A DNA stretch of 64,000 nucleotides from Lytechinus variegatus (GCF_018143015.1 NC_054758.1:17521001-17585000), one strand, 5' to 3'. Counted from the first letter of the stretch, positions 12,300 to 24,238 are shown. The notes: generated by a model not told the origin, from the letters alone. Program-made: numbers and translations.

Positions 12300-14640
12300 G
12301 GTCCCACAGAGAGGATGTTAAGCCTTCAATCCTCTGGTTGTTTGCTAATCATTCCTGCTTTCTTAGCAATCAGATAAAAAAACAAATCATGACCACCTTT
12401 ACAATAAATGACAGAGCAAAGCTGATGATTAATTTCCATCGATTTAATAAAATTGAAAATATTTTCTACACACAAAACAAATATGGAAATAATATATTAT
12501 CATTTGTAAATACACTAAATACAAACTTGTGGCGTTGAATACATGGTTCTAATATAAGTCAGTGGCCAGATTCCAGAGGATCTTTGTTTTTTTTTATACA
12601 TTATTAAAAAATATATGAATCATTGTACATTGAAACGTTTCTGCCTGGCAAGATTGGTAAAATTGAGGAGCAAAATAATAGCCAAACCATGGGTGTTAGT
12701 GGGGGGGGGGGGGGCTGACTTCTGTTGATTTTTTTTCAATTAGTGGGGGCACTGTGGAGGCACAAACAGGATATGTGAAACCTTCAAATATGGTCCAATC
12801 AATCATTCCTTAAATTTTCATTCAAATGCATTGCACATCTAGCTTTCAAAGTTAAATGAGATTTCTGTCTTAAATAAGTGAAAGAAACTCTTTTTACATA
12901 CTTTGCTGAATTTCAAGAAGTTGACAGGTAGCCTAGATGGACAAGTTCAACGATATTCATAGCCATCTGACAAAAAACATGTCTACCATATTCTATTTTG
13001 CAACTTCATATCCCATTTACTTATAACACAAAATGTTGCTGAACTACCCTATCCTAGAACAAGTTTTCACATTCATGATGCAAATCCCTAACAGACCTAT
13101 AATGCGAATAATCTTATTCTAAATACAGTCTGTAAAAATAGAATGACATGTACAGGTCCAACCACAACATGAAAAAAAACAAATTTCAACAAGCAAACGA
13201 GGTAAAATAGGTAAACATGAATGACATTTAAAACATTTTTTCTTAATGTGACCTTTGGTAGAAGGGGGGGGGGGACTATGAACTGCTAAACCTGTTTTCC
13301 TTTTGGTGACAAAGACAGATTGCTAGATGAAACAAAAAGAAAGATACTGATGCCCCCCCCCACTTTTATAAAACTCTGTGACCTCTGCTTCTCCTTATTT
13401 TCATACCCCCTCCCCAAAAAAAGAAAAAAGTTGCCCACACATGTGAATTGATCGATTCTGCCGTTAAAAAAAATGTATAAAAATTTCAATCACAAAAAAT
13501 TTAATGCAGCTGGAATACCCCCCACCCCCAAAGCAAACATAGACTGAATGAATCCGATGTCTGGGATAATAAAGCACTTAGGTATGTACAATGTACGTCT
13601 TCAGTGCATTATAAATACCCAGATCATTATATCATTTAGCATTTTCCCAATAAGTACATGATTTGAATAAATATCTTATTAAGTAAGACTCACATTGCTG
13701 ACACCTATATCTTTAAGTCTACAATGCATATGGACTAGCCTAAATTTCTAAGATAGTCTACATGTAAGTCTGGAATGGTCCAAATTATATATTCATAGTC
13801 AAGATAATTTTTGGAGGTGGAGGTTTCGGAAAACTGGTGTAGTTTCTGTAAGTTTTCATTCCTGCGTCAATGAACAGATCAAGATTATCAAATCTGAGAG
13901 CCGTTTAATCACTTTTGTCTCAATTTTATGGATCTAAAACTGTGACGGAATATTTTCTTCTGCAACAATTTATCCAGACTTAATATCATCTGAGATATTG
14001 GGTTAGGATTAGGGTTTTATGTTATGGTAGGGTAAAGTGTTAAACCCAGGGTTGCAGTTGGTCAATACATTAAGGGATCCGTAACACATAGGTTTGCGAT
14101 GAATTGAAAATATGAAATAACAGCACTGATTGGCTCCTGGTCAGTATTTTAAACCAAATGCGTGTGTAACATTGATATTGATTGGTCAGTTCACTTAGGA
14201 GCCCTGGACAAGAACCCTTTTGTCACCATTTTGTGGATCTTGAACCTCCCTGGTATAATAATCTATGCCTATCATCGTCCCACTTCTCACTTCCAGATTT
14301 ATGGAGCATTTAAAAAAAACCTGCGATCAATCGCACATCTATTAAGGATGCTCAAATTAATCATGTCTTCCAATCAATCATTGATCTTCTTCTTACAACG
14401 AGGAATGTAAACTGACTTGTTGCGTCTAAAATTGATCAAGTGCAAAAATTGTTGTAGAAATTTTGCAATTGATTGCATATATTTTCGTGCAACACCTCTT
14501 ATATGTGACGAATCTTTGTGCTTCAGAGAAGACATACGTGCTTGCTTCTAACAGCGAATGACATAGCATTCCATCTCCATAAAACCACACTGATATAATG
14601 CAATTCTGAAGTAGGTTAGACCAGCAAGCTTACTTCTTTG
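12300..14640. other. Non-coding flank between two genes
   Basis: AT-rich, with G and C homopolymer runs near 12703 and 13266. No exon was found. It lies downstream of the - strand NKIRAS gene and may include its distal 3' UTR. Confidence 0.35.
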
Positions 14641-15395
14641 AAGTTCTTGATGATCAAGAATGCACTATTTCCTTTATGGAAGTCTAGGTAGAATCAACAC
14701 AAGAAGCATGAGCTATATATAACACTGCACCTGTGATATTGTTCTTCCTTGAGAGTGATCCTTTGAGGAGTCACCAAAATGAAGGGTTGGGACTGATCTT
14801 GGGAAAAGTCGCAGCTCTCCTTAAGGTAGTCTGGGTAGAATCGCCACAAGAATCACAAGCTATATAACACTGCACTAGTGATGTTGTTCTTCCTCCAGAA
14901 TCTTTCGAGGCGATAACAAAATGGAGGGTGGGACTGATCTCAGTGAAAGTCACAGCTCTCCTTAAGGTAGTCTGGCCAGAGTGAACACAAGAAGCACAAA
15001 GCTATAACCTATTTAACATTGCACATGTGAGTGTTCTCTATTGTGAATGATCCTCTGAGGTGACACCAAAATGAATGAGTGGGACTGATCTCAGTAAATG
15101 CCACAGCTCTCCTTAAGGTAGTCTGGCCAGAGTGAACACAAGAAGCACAAAGCTATAACCTATTTAATGTTGCACATGTGAGTGTTCTCTATTGTGAATG
15201 ATCCTCTGAGGTGACACCAAAATGAATTGGTGGGACTGATCTCAGTAAATGCCACAGCTCTCCTTAAGGTAGTCTGGGTAGAACCAACACAAGATGGTCA
15301 AAGCTATAACCTATTTAACGTTGCACATGTTATTGTTCTTTCTTGTGACTGATCCTCTGAGGTGACACCAAAATGAAGGGGTGGGACTAGTCTCA
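14640..15395. repeat. ~150-bp tandem array covering NKIRAS 3' end
   Basis: About five units are marked by GTGGGACTGATCTCAG-type words near 14788, 14929, 15079, 15230 and 15381, so spacing is about 150 bp (the first interval is shorter). Shared words are CTCCTTAAGGTAGTCTGG, AGCTATAACCTATTTAA and TGACACCAAAATGAA. The last unit includes the final codons and stop of NKIRAS, so the array arose by repeating the gene's own 3' end. Confidence 0.8.
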
Positions 15396-15463
15396 GGAAT
15401 CGCCAAAGCTTTGCAGTTGTTTCGGCTTGAAATTCCTCACGGAGATGGAGAAGGTTGATTTGG
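15393..15463 (-). CDS. NKIRAS: NKIRAS terminal coding exon 7 (residues 177-199)
   Basis: The acceptor CCTTTGCAG has a long pyrimidine tract. Phase 2 entry completes the split codon, then [15 protein letters not shown] and ...SFGDS and TGA. It aligns with the basic C-terminal tail of vertebrate kappaB-Ras (SKSSFPLPGRKNKG). The stop falls in the last unit of the ~150-bp tandem array. Confidence 0.85.
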
Positions 15464-18400
15464 CTGCAAAGGAAAGGCAGAGAAAAGAGAGAAGAAAACA
15501 AGATAACATCAACAAATCGGAAAGTTGTTCACTACTTTTCAACAATCTACTTGTAAAATTGCCAATTTTGAGAAGTGGTTAGATTTAGTGATCTGATGTT
15601 CATTTCTGTTTCAAAATCTACACTTGCATAGTTGCCACTTTGAAATGTGGGTAGACTCCGTGATCGGATCAGTAAATGGGAGTCATTAATTTCTTTTCAA
15701 CAGTCTGCTTGCAAAATGGCCAATATGAAATGTTGACAGATTTATTGATCTGATTTTAAGAATACCGATAATTTACTTCTTCTAAATCTGCCCCTTTACT
15801 CTTAAAGAATCTAACACAACAGAATTGTGTCTGTCGAATTCCTTTGAGCTTTCCTTATCTTCTCATAATTCTTTTAACATAAATTGCATTACAGTCTTTA
15901 AGGTGAAAGTTCTTTGAAAAAGTGAATAAAATAAAGAATGGATTCATGAGTTGCAATAATGGCAATATGAGATGATAAGTAAGCCTTTTAGTAGACAATT
16001 ACAGGCAACTCAAATCTGCTACCATAAAAAAAAAATCCATTAACATTTCATATAAACTTCATTTATCAATCCAAAAGCTCCAAGTTGTGATTCTAAAAAA
16101 CGTAGAAATCTAAGATTAAGATTCTGTTTAAAAAGGAACAGACAAGTACTTCATGAAAAAGCAAATGATTTCAGTGTTAGAAGCTACTGAAATCCTTGCA
16201 TCTGATTGGCTGAGATCAAATTTGTCAGTGAAAATCACTGGCTATTGTTATAAGCTACTGAAATCCTTGCAGCTGACTGGCTTAAGGCAAATTTGCCAGT
16301 GAAAATGACCAACAAGATTTTTCGTGAAGCGCTTCCCAGCTAACCCCAACTTACTCGGAGGTATCGTGAGCTTAGAAGTTAGCGAGACGATTGGCTGAAT
16401 GAGACTGCTCCTATTGGCTACTGTTACTTCAAAGAATTGGACTACATTCAAAAGAAAAGAAAATGACAATTACACAAAAATACCTAAAAGCCTGAGTACA
16501 GTTTCGGTAATCTTAAAAACTATTCATTTCCCAAGTTTTATTTCATTTTCAGTTAACGTAAACAAGTATTCTATGAAACTCATGCAAAAGTTTTCAGGAT
16601 ATATTCTTGGAAAATAGCTTTGTGATATACAATCACCAAATGTATATAAAAGGTAATTGAGGGGACTGAATCTAATAAACAAAACATAAATCAAATTATC
16701 ATGATAAATGAGTACATAAAGAGTGATAATGATCACTCTTCCCCTGTTAATAAAATAATAGTTCAATAAAAAAATCATTTTATTGAATAATAAAAAAACA
16801 AATGCAATTTTTTTTTGTTTTTTTTTTAAATCAAATAATTTACAATGTATTTCCACAATAATAAAATAGGAAACAAACATAATTGAAAAGGAAAGTGAAC
16901 CGAGTTGATCAAAAGTAATACAAAGAAATGTACATTACTGTGGGGAAGACAAAATAAGTCTTAAAATCAGGCACCCAACATAAAATAAACAGATAAGTGC
17001 TTTCAAAATAGACATTTCTTAACAATATATAAAATGCGAATATGGCTCTCATTTATAACTTTCAAAATAACAGTTAAGAAAAATTCACACATTCAAAACT
17101 AAAAATTAAATAGCGTTACGTATGGGAAAAGAAAAAAAAAATTGAGAGTGAAATAATACATTACTGATATCTTATCATCTCATTTAGTGTCCTGTATCAG
17201 TGACAGATCCAGGATTTTTGAAAATAAAGGGGGAGCAAATTGTAAATTTGAAAACAGAGGGGGCGCAGATGACAAAAACGTGATATTAAGATGCAATTTG
17301 GGGGAGTGAACTAACTCAACTAAGCTCGTTTCAGAAACACTTCTGGGGCCCATCTTACAAAGAGTTGCATTTGATCCGATCAATCGTAAGTATGGAAAGC
17401 CAGCAATGTCAATATATAAAATGCACGTTTGTTCAAAATTTGTTGCTAGATATGATGTATATTCATAAATTCATTGACTTCTTGACAATTTGATGTGTTC
17501 TCCTTTGTTTACAATGGACATTTTGCAAATTTCCAGTTGAAAAAAGTATGACATTGATGGATTTGCATCGGGTTTGTAAGACGGGTCCCTGGTATCTGAC
17601 AGCTAGACTGAATTACGAGGAAAATTATTTTAGTGTGGGATGAATGGACAACAATGGGCACAAGTTGGCGCTGTATGCGGATAATTTGTGTATAAACAAT
17701 TTTTGATCAGCTTAGTTAATGAGCCAACGAGCATAATAGGTAAATACATCTAATTATTGAAGTAAATTTAGCTATATCAATATGCACATGTATGTTCAAT
17801 GGGAAATTCTTCAAATATGGAGGGGCCGTGGGCTTCTTGCGCCCTCAACTTTATCTGCCATTATGTACTGTGACCAGTATAATATAATTGGCCAATTACC
17901 AACAACACTCATTAACATTATCAATACTGTGTTTACACGTGCATCGGCTCGCGGTTCAGAACCAAAAGCCGATTTATCTTGCACCGCGTTACACGCTGTC
18001 ACGGCTCGAGGTGCAGAATCGGCTAGTGTTACAAAAACCTGAAATGATCCGCGCACCAACAATATACGTCATAATAAAGACAACGCTTGATCCATGCGCT
18101 TTGAAGTACATCATAATAATAAAGTAAATGAAATGCCCGCTAATTTTATACACGAAGTAAAAAAGCCGATCCTGCATCGGCTCATGGTTCTGAACCTACT
18201 ACTTTAGTGGTGCAAAATTGCTGATTCTAAACCGAGAGCTGATGCAAGTTCATTGCCTTTACACACAATAAAAAAGCCGATTCTGCATCGGCTCGTGGTT
18301 CTGAAGCATGAGCCGATGCAACGTGTAAACAATGTGCAAAGGAGAAATCACAAAATAGGTGAACTTACTCTTTTCCTTGACTGCCCAATCACTGGCCGTT

Positions 18401-21400
18401 CTAAAGTCCACCTGTCTCTGTTGATTTAAATCAACTTTATTTCCTATCATTACCACAGATATCTTCAGGTAAAAAAACAAAAACATTAGATTAGATTAAA
18501 GGTAAAAGAAAGTAATTGCCATTATATGCAGATTGCTGTAATAAAAGGACAACTCTTTATTTTTATCGATACATCTATAAGGCAGAATGAAAATGTCTGT
18601 TCATATTTTGAATCATAAAGATGGAGATGATAAGGACGAGGGTGATGGTGACAAAAGGTGCAGATGAAGTCTATCTAGACAAAGATACTACAAGGGGAAG
18701 ATCGGACAGTACATAGACCGCGTAATGAAATGCTCGGGAAGAAGGCCCTACAGCGTTGAGTAAGTAACAACCTTTTTGACCTTTCGAATCGCCAGATGGT
18801 TGTGTACAAAACATATGAGAGAAATGGTGAAGGGTTGAAGGAATAGACTATTTTTACATTTCAAATTTTTTTTTCTGCAATTTTTTCCCCTTACATTTGA
18901 GATGAATATATTTCAGAGGTTTCTTGGTAATAAAACGTGGAAATATTTCCATGCGCCACCCTTGAGCCCTCTCCAAACTCCCTTCTCTCATTTTGCCCAT
19001 ATGTTTTATACACAGTCGCGTGCCGATATGCGAAGGTTTACTTACTCAACGCTGTTGAGCGCCCTTCCCCATACGCATTTATCGAGCGATTCAAAAAATC
19101 GTTGAAATGTCCGATCTTCCCCTTGTAGTATCTTTGATCTAGATGATGATGGTCAATATGGATGTGACCAATATTGGACATGGTCAATAATTCCAATCAT
19201 TAAATGGAAGTCAGTCCCAACAAAATAAATTGATTTATATATAAAAAAGAAAAGTCACACAAGAATGATGCTGAAAATTTCATCAAAATGAGATGCAAGA
19301 TAAGAAAGCTAGGCTATTTCAAAATTTCGCTACATGTCACAAAACAGATATGCTAATTAGTGTGTGCTTGAGGGAATGACGATGTCATCCACTTATTATT
19401 TCTATCATATTTTATAGGTGGACGTGTCTTTGTCTTTCAAGCAGAAGGTCAGGGGTTTGAATCTCTGTAAGTTAAAATACAGTAAATCAATGTTGGTGAA
19501 TAGTTACTGCATACAGAGAAAAGATTTGAACTGAATTTCTGAAATAGGAAATATACGAGGATGACGAGCGATTTCATCCCCATGACGGCCCAAATCACCC
19601 CTAAAATTCCCCCAAAAATGCATGCACTGGGGCAACCATTCTTTCTAGAGTCACCCCAAGATCTGTCTCAAACATTCAAGATTATTTAGAAAATTTAGAA
19701 TATTCCAACTATGGCAAAATATTGATAATAGCTTGCTGTCCCTAAAAATGTAGCCCTTACAATGAAAGAAATAGCCAAAAAAAATATGCAATCGCCCCAA
19801 TGTGGGAAAAATGTATACCCCCCCAAAAAAGAAAATGATTTCCTTCTCTAATTTCTGACTTACCTCTTTCTTGTCCTTATCTTTGAGTTTGTCGATTTCT
19901 TTTTTGATATACTCCAGCATGTTGAATGATTCTTGGCTGGTCGTGCTGTACACCATTAAGAACCCCTACAAATTAAATTCACAAAAACAAAATATTATCA
20001 GCAACAAAAAGAAGGCCATCATTTAAAATATAAAGAAATTGAATACACGTCTAAAACTCAAATTTACCCAAATATGTATGTGCTCCTCATTTTTCATTTG
20101 AATAAGATCCTTGATGATACCTTCCTATTGCCTCTACATTTACTATTATTTCTTAAAGGGGAATCCAGCCTTGGTCATAGAATGTTGTGTTGGGAAGGAG
20201 AAAAATGAATTAAACAGAATGGTGAAAGTTTGAAAGAAATCGGACAAGCAATAAGAAAAATATAGCTGCTTTAAAATTGAGATCACTAATAGCATGTAGA
20301 TTTCAAATTGGCAACTGGGTAAGTAAATTATGACAAGGGGCAAGGACAACTTTCCCATAGGCCATGTACTTTATTATCAGGGATTTGTGGTTTTCTCCTA
20401 AGTACCCATTCCCCTGGGGCAGTAATCTAAATATAACCCAGGTAGTATATTGTTTAATGTCCTCATGAAAGAAAAATATAATTTGAAATAAAACTTTTGG
20501 GAAAAATGACATTTTAGCCATAATATGTATTGGAGTACATGGAAGAGTAGTCCTTGCCTTACATCACTATGACATCACATAAGCGGCCAATTTGAAGTCT
20601 CCATAGGTATAGTGATTACCAATATTTACAACTTTAAAAAATTCATAACTTTCTTGTTATTTGTCCAATGTTGTTCAAACTTTCACCTATCAACTTGTCT
20701 GATTTTTCTTTTCTTATCAAAACAAGGTTTCATTTGGGTTGGATTCCCCTTTAAATAATTTTCTCTCTTTCTTGTAAACTAAAACGAAGTATATAAGATT
20801 ACAATAAGTCAAAATCACATTAAATCAAATCAAACTGAACTTACATCGGCCATGCTGAGATAGTGTTTTGGGAGATCTTGGTTGCTGGAAGTCTGGATAA
20901 CATAAAAAAAAGAAGAAATATTCAACAATGAATGTAACTAAAAGGAACATGAAATTATAATGGAAAAAATCATGGCATTGTTTGTATCCAAATGTCATTG
21001 GTTTTCAAATTCATGAAGCACACTTTTGACTCTTCATGAGTTACATTCGCATTATTGCACATCCGTAGGCGTGTTTTGTTCGCATTTTTGCACAACCACA
21101 CATTTCCCATAGACGTCCCCTGTCCCATTGTTTTTCGAACAATTGCATGCCCTGGAGCGTGCCTAGCTACATCGTATAGCCTGGCGTTTTTGTATACCTT
21201 ACATGTGTGCCGATCGATCACACGTGCAACATTAGTTTAGCGTTCGACGGATTATCGCAGTTTACAAATTACAGAATCGTTGAGTTTTCCCCAAAAAATC
21301 AATACATTCTGATCACAGCCAGGAAGTTCATTGAAAAAGGAGAGGAGAAGATCAATAAAACCCTCCTCACAAACAATACCAAGGCCAGGTTTATTGTTAG

Positions 21401-23710
21401 GAGTCTTTGACTAACCCTAACCCTATTAGGAGAAAGCATATAGAAAATGTAATTTACTATACATTTTTCCATAATTTATCCAATAAATTTATATACGATA
21501 AGAAAGCCCAGGAAACACTCTACAAGTTTGCTACACAACATTTTCTTTCAAAATGATCAGATAAAAATTTATGACACTCTAAATAAAAGAGTGTATTATA
21601 CTGCGTAGAGGGGATCACTGCTAAAATAATGCAACACACAGGGGGTTTACAGGTGAACGCATGAAGAGTTAATGTTTCAATTATGCTACGTTCACCACAA
21701 TGTCCGTGGACATGTGGTACGTTTTGAAATACATGTGTACTAATCGGGTCATTGTGACGTCACTCATAAATCCTCAGAGATTGAGTGCGTTAACACCATG
21801 CATTAATCACACTGTTTCTATTCCCAAGTAAAAGCAAACTTTATTTTGACACTATTGGTTTTAAACTGGTAGCCATGGTTTAGTAAAACCTGGATCAACT
21901 TAGACCACTTTTATGGAATGCCAATTGTCGACCCATTCACCAATTAAAAATTATTCTTAGCCTGCTGCAAAAAGTTGTCTAAAAATTAAATCAGTTCTTA
22001 AATGGAAAGGATAGGAAAACACAAAAATATAAGAAATTTTAATGAATTGGTACATCATAATTGCCACAATTAAGGAAGAAGCATTATGAAGCCAGCATTC
22101 CACAGAAGGTTGGAAAATTCTTCTTAAGATTAAGGTAAAACCTAGGTTTAATTATCAGAGTACCATGCTACAGGTTTAATTGGCCTCATGTACATAAAGC
22201 CCGGCACACACTATGCGATTCATCGCAATCCAAATTTCAAAGAAATTGCAATAACACTTGCTATGAACATTCCAACCAATAAAATCTTAGCAACCAGAAA
22301 TCAGAATTGCAATAGGACTACTGAAATTCGAATTCAGTTAAGTTCGAGCCTCCCTGCAGGTATAAAAGCAAAATCAATTCCAAATTGCAATGACGTCATC
22401 ATCACCTGCGACGAAGCCAATTTGGACTAGACTCCGAACACAGGGCTTGCCGCAAAGCAAAATTATGATTCTATTATAAACTTCAAATAAAATAATTTTG
22501 CTTCTTGGGATTGGGAATGACCGAAAATGATATGTATTTGAAATTAGAACGAGGCGATCTGTCTCTACTTCGGGTACGAGATGCAGGGTGAAGTGTAAGT
22601 GAAGAAACTTTCTTCTCAAGGTCTTTCAGACGATCTAAAACTTTCTGAAGAGAAGGGTGATCATGACTTAAACTGAATCCTAATGAGAACTAAACAATAA
22701 GACCATGTGGAGTGGAAAGCTAAAGGAAAACCAGGAAGCATGACTGAGGGGAAACTGAATGAGAGAATGAAATGCGATGAACCTGTGTTGCTATGTGAGA
22801 TGTATTGTGGAGATGGAATGAAAGATGAGATCATGACAATGTATGTGGATTGTGAGGATGGAAAGAAGGATGAGATGAGTTGGAATGGAAATAAACAAGT
22901 TGAATGTAAACAATAAAGTATGGAAAGCCAAATGTAAGAGTACAGCAGAATTTACTGTTACAATATCACACTTAATGCAAATTATTAAAAAATTGCCGCT
23001 AATTGCGTCACATGGGATCGCACAGTGTGAGAATGGGCTTTACTTACCAAACCCCTGGTGTCGTAGAATCGGACCCGCTCTCTGGTCCCTCTGTTCGTTT
23101 CAATGTTGGCAACATAGATGTCTTCTATCGTTGGGCATGTTGTTTCCTGAAAAGAAGAGAGAATTTTCAAATTACTATTAGACAAACTCAACTAAATTCA
23201 TACATTTTATCATGTAAAATGAATCATACTGATTTATTCACGAAATTAAACTTTTTTGCACTAATTCAATGAAAAAAGCTCCTAGAATGCTGTTAATATG
23301 TAATATTCTCTATATGGTGGTATTGCTAGAAATTTTGCTTGAAAATATTCCAGTACCGAAATTGATCTCTTATGTATTTTGTTTTGTCTTAAATTTCTTA
23401 TGCTTTTTTGTTTTTAGATTACTTACATAATTGATATTGTGTAATCTTCTTACTGCATACCAGGATGTTGCAAATTTGATCTCCAAAGTTACAGGACCCT
23501 TGAAAGTTAAGTCATCGAGCAGCACGGTAAAAAAATTCAGTGCAACGATTGAAAAAATGTTTATTCCCCCCCCTGGACTATTAGGTTATGAAGATTTTCA
23601 GATAAACAAACCTGTCCAATGCGATGTGTTCCATAGATGACCTGTTCCAATACTGCCGTCTTCCCCACTCCGGCCGATCCACAAACTACTACTTTGCAAA
23701 TCTTTCCCAT
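15393..23710 (-). CDS. NKIRAS: kappaB-Ras GTPase, complete gene, seven coding exons
   Basis: This is a Ras-like small GTPase that in vertebrates binds IkappaB and slows its degradation, damping NF-kappaB in the cytoplasm. The start is ATG at 23710-23708 after an in-exon leader; the stop is TGA at 15395-15393. Coding exons are 23710-23612, 23146-23048, 20892-20845, 19965-19864, 18462-18369, 16441-16355 and 15463-15393. All have GT-AG sites and matched phases, giving 199 residues (human NKIRAS1 is about 192). Visible motifs are [12 protein letters not shown]-loop GSAGVGKT, the family's DTRGL in place of Ras DTAGQ, GNKVDL as the guanine-binding NKxD, and RQVD after it. Ala at Ras position 12 and Leu at position 61 fit a low-GTPase protein. 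The C-terminus has no CaaX box, as is known for this family. Confidence in family is high. Confidence 0.92.
16180..16315. repeat. Dispersed repeat, two inverted tandem pieces
   Basis: Two adjacent units of AAGCTACTGAAATCCTTGCA with GGCTATTGTTATAAGC between them, followed by CAGTGAAAAT words. Related copies on the other strand lie at 1431-1500 and 9266-9370, and another at 51880-51985. Located in NKIRAS intron 6. Confidence 0.55.
16355..16441 (-). CDS. NKIRAS: NKIRAS coding exon 6 (residues 148-177)
   Basis: Encodes [15 protein letters not shown] and TSKLTIPP. The acceptor GAATGTAG ends at 16442; the donor GTAAGT is at 16354. Reading through the donor would run into a dispersed repeat, so splicing to 15463 is preferred. 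It keeps the family's KSSF-like tail (here KSTF). Confidence 0.88.
17190..17300. repeat. Fragment of a hAT-like MITE
   Basis: TGACAGATCCAGGATTTTTG followed by GGGGG-rich sequence matches the end of the element at 39596-39951 in reverse. Only one end is kept. Confidence 0.4.
17345..17590. repeat. MITE family A, copy 4
   Basis: Starts GGGGCCCATCTTACAAAGAG and ends GTTTGTAAGACGGGTCC. Its interior is close to copy 2 (TGTTTACAATGGACATTTTG). It lies in NKIRAS intron 5. Confidence 0.7.
17930..18330. repeat. Cluster of AGCCGATGC hairpins
   Basis: Several short inverted pairs share the core GCATCGGCT/AGCCGATGC, for example AAAAAGCCGATTCTGCATCG followed by GGCTCGTGGTTCTGAA, at about 17940, 18165, 18275 and 18310. 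They alternate in orientation and surround short AT-rich spacers. Located in NKIRAS intron 5. Confidence 0.55.
18369..18462 (-). CDS. NKIRAS: NKIRAS coding exon 5 (residues 117-147)
   Basis: Encodes [18 protein letters not shown] and WAVKEK, with the NKxD guanine-specificity motif. The donor GTAAGT at 18368 leaves one base of a split codon. Confidence 0.92.
18673..19144. repeat. MITE with ~35-bp terminal inverted repeats
   Basis: The left end ATCTAGACAAAGATACTACA continues AGGGGAAGATCGGAC. The right end has GTCCGATCTTCCCCTTGTAG then TATCTTTGATCTAGAT. Subterminal arms around CTCAACGCTGT/ACAGCGTTGAG also pair. Located in NKIRAS intron 4. Confidence 0.75.
19205..19440. repeat. MITE family F, partial copy
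   Basis: Words ATGCTGAAAATTTCATCAAA, AAGATAAGAAAGCTA and GTCATCCACTTATTATTTCT match the left half of family F copies at 38262 and 57437. Confidence 0.5.
19864..19965 (-). CDS. NKIRAS: NKIRAS coding exon 4 (residues 83-116)
   Basis: Encodes [14 protein letters not shown] and [15 protein letters not shown], the beta-4/alpha-3 segment. Acceptor TTTGTAG, donor GTAAGT at 19863. Confidence 0.92.
20154..20754. repeat. MITE family E, ~600 bp
   Basis: The ends TTAAAGGGGAATCCA and TGGATTCCCCTTTAA are perfect inverted complements. Subterminal GAAAGTTTGAAAGAAATCGG pairs imperfectly with TTGTTCAAACTTTCACC. It occupies most of NKIRAS intron 3. Confidence 0.8.
20845..20892 (-). CDS. NKIRAS: NKIRAS coding exon 3 (residues 67-82)
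   Basis: A 48-base exon encoding [11 protein letters not shown], matching the LPKHYFSFADG segment of vertebrate kappaB-Ras. The acceptor ATCCAG is at 20893-20898 and the donor GTAAGT at 20844. Confidence 0.9.
21243..22190. other. NKIRAS intron 2, no feature seen
   Basis: Intronic DNA with no exon, RNA gene or bounded repeat that I can support. Confidence 0.4.
22197..23040. mobile_element. TA-flanked non-autonomous element ending at a splice donor
   Basis: The left end AAGCCCGGCACACACTATGC, and the right end read inward on the other strand AAGCCCATTCTCACACTGTG, share AAGCCC and CACACT-TGCGAT blocks. Both are flanked by TA (22195-22196 and 23041-23042), which fits a Tc1/mariner-type target duplication. 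The interior has G/A-rich GGATGAGATG words and no transposase. The right end lies seven bases inside NKIRAS intron 2. Confidence 0.6.
23048..23146 (-). CDS. NKIRAS: NKIRAS coding exon 2 (residues 34-66)
   Basis: The acceptor TTTTCAG ends at 23147; the donor GTAAGTA begins at 23047. It encodes [15 protein letters not shown] and YDTRGL, the switch regions. A MITE end begins seven bases into the following intron. Confidence 0.92.
23612..23710 (-). CDS. NKIRAS: NKIRAS coding exon 1 (residues 1-33)
   Basis: It begins at the ATG and carries the P-loop GSAGVGKT and VLEQVIYG. The donor CAG|GTTTGT lies at 23611. Upstream, a TTTCAG acceptor ending at 23729 gives an 18-base leader in the same exon, so a 5' UTR exon lies further right. 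Confidence 0.92.
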
Positions 23711-24238
23711 TGTTGATCAGTTTCAAGTCTGAAAATGAAATAGAGTAACAAACAAAAAGAAAGCTGAATTTTGTCTGTTTGGAGATTTTAAAGGTGGATT
23801 TTTATTATTTATTTTTGGGGGGGGTTCTTTCTACAAATGACAAAGATAGCATCTAAGCATGTGCATATTTAGATAGCTGGCAGCTGTCTGTTTCGAGTTT
23901 TCTAACATTTTACAAAAATTTCTCCTTGTACACAGACAGCCCGCTATTGTGCAGCCAACATTAGGGGACTTGCAATGCAAAATCCCCCCGTCGGGGCTCT
24001 TCAATTTTTGTCTTTTTATTAATGAATAAAAATTTTGAAAATTAACGCGACCAAAATGCAAATGTATATTCCTCTAGTCTAGTCTTGGCATTAATTGCCA
24101 AAAAACGGAGAAAATGAAGTTGAAAGGAACAAAAACAGTGCTGTCCCGCAAATTCACTTCCCCGTTTTATCTGATCTTAAGTGCATAAACATATGGCCAT
24201 TGACTCTTGAGTCCCCTGTACAGATCGCGCTAGAAGTA

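Noticed and set aside
16248-16354. Unspliced extension of NKIRAS exon 6
   Set aside because: It reads through a strong GTAAGT donor into a dispersed repeat. Splicing to 15463 keeps the family's C-terminal tail.
22188-22430. 80-codon frame near 22.2 kb
   Set aside because: It lies inside the TA-flanked non-autonomous element and has no splice or homology support.
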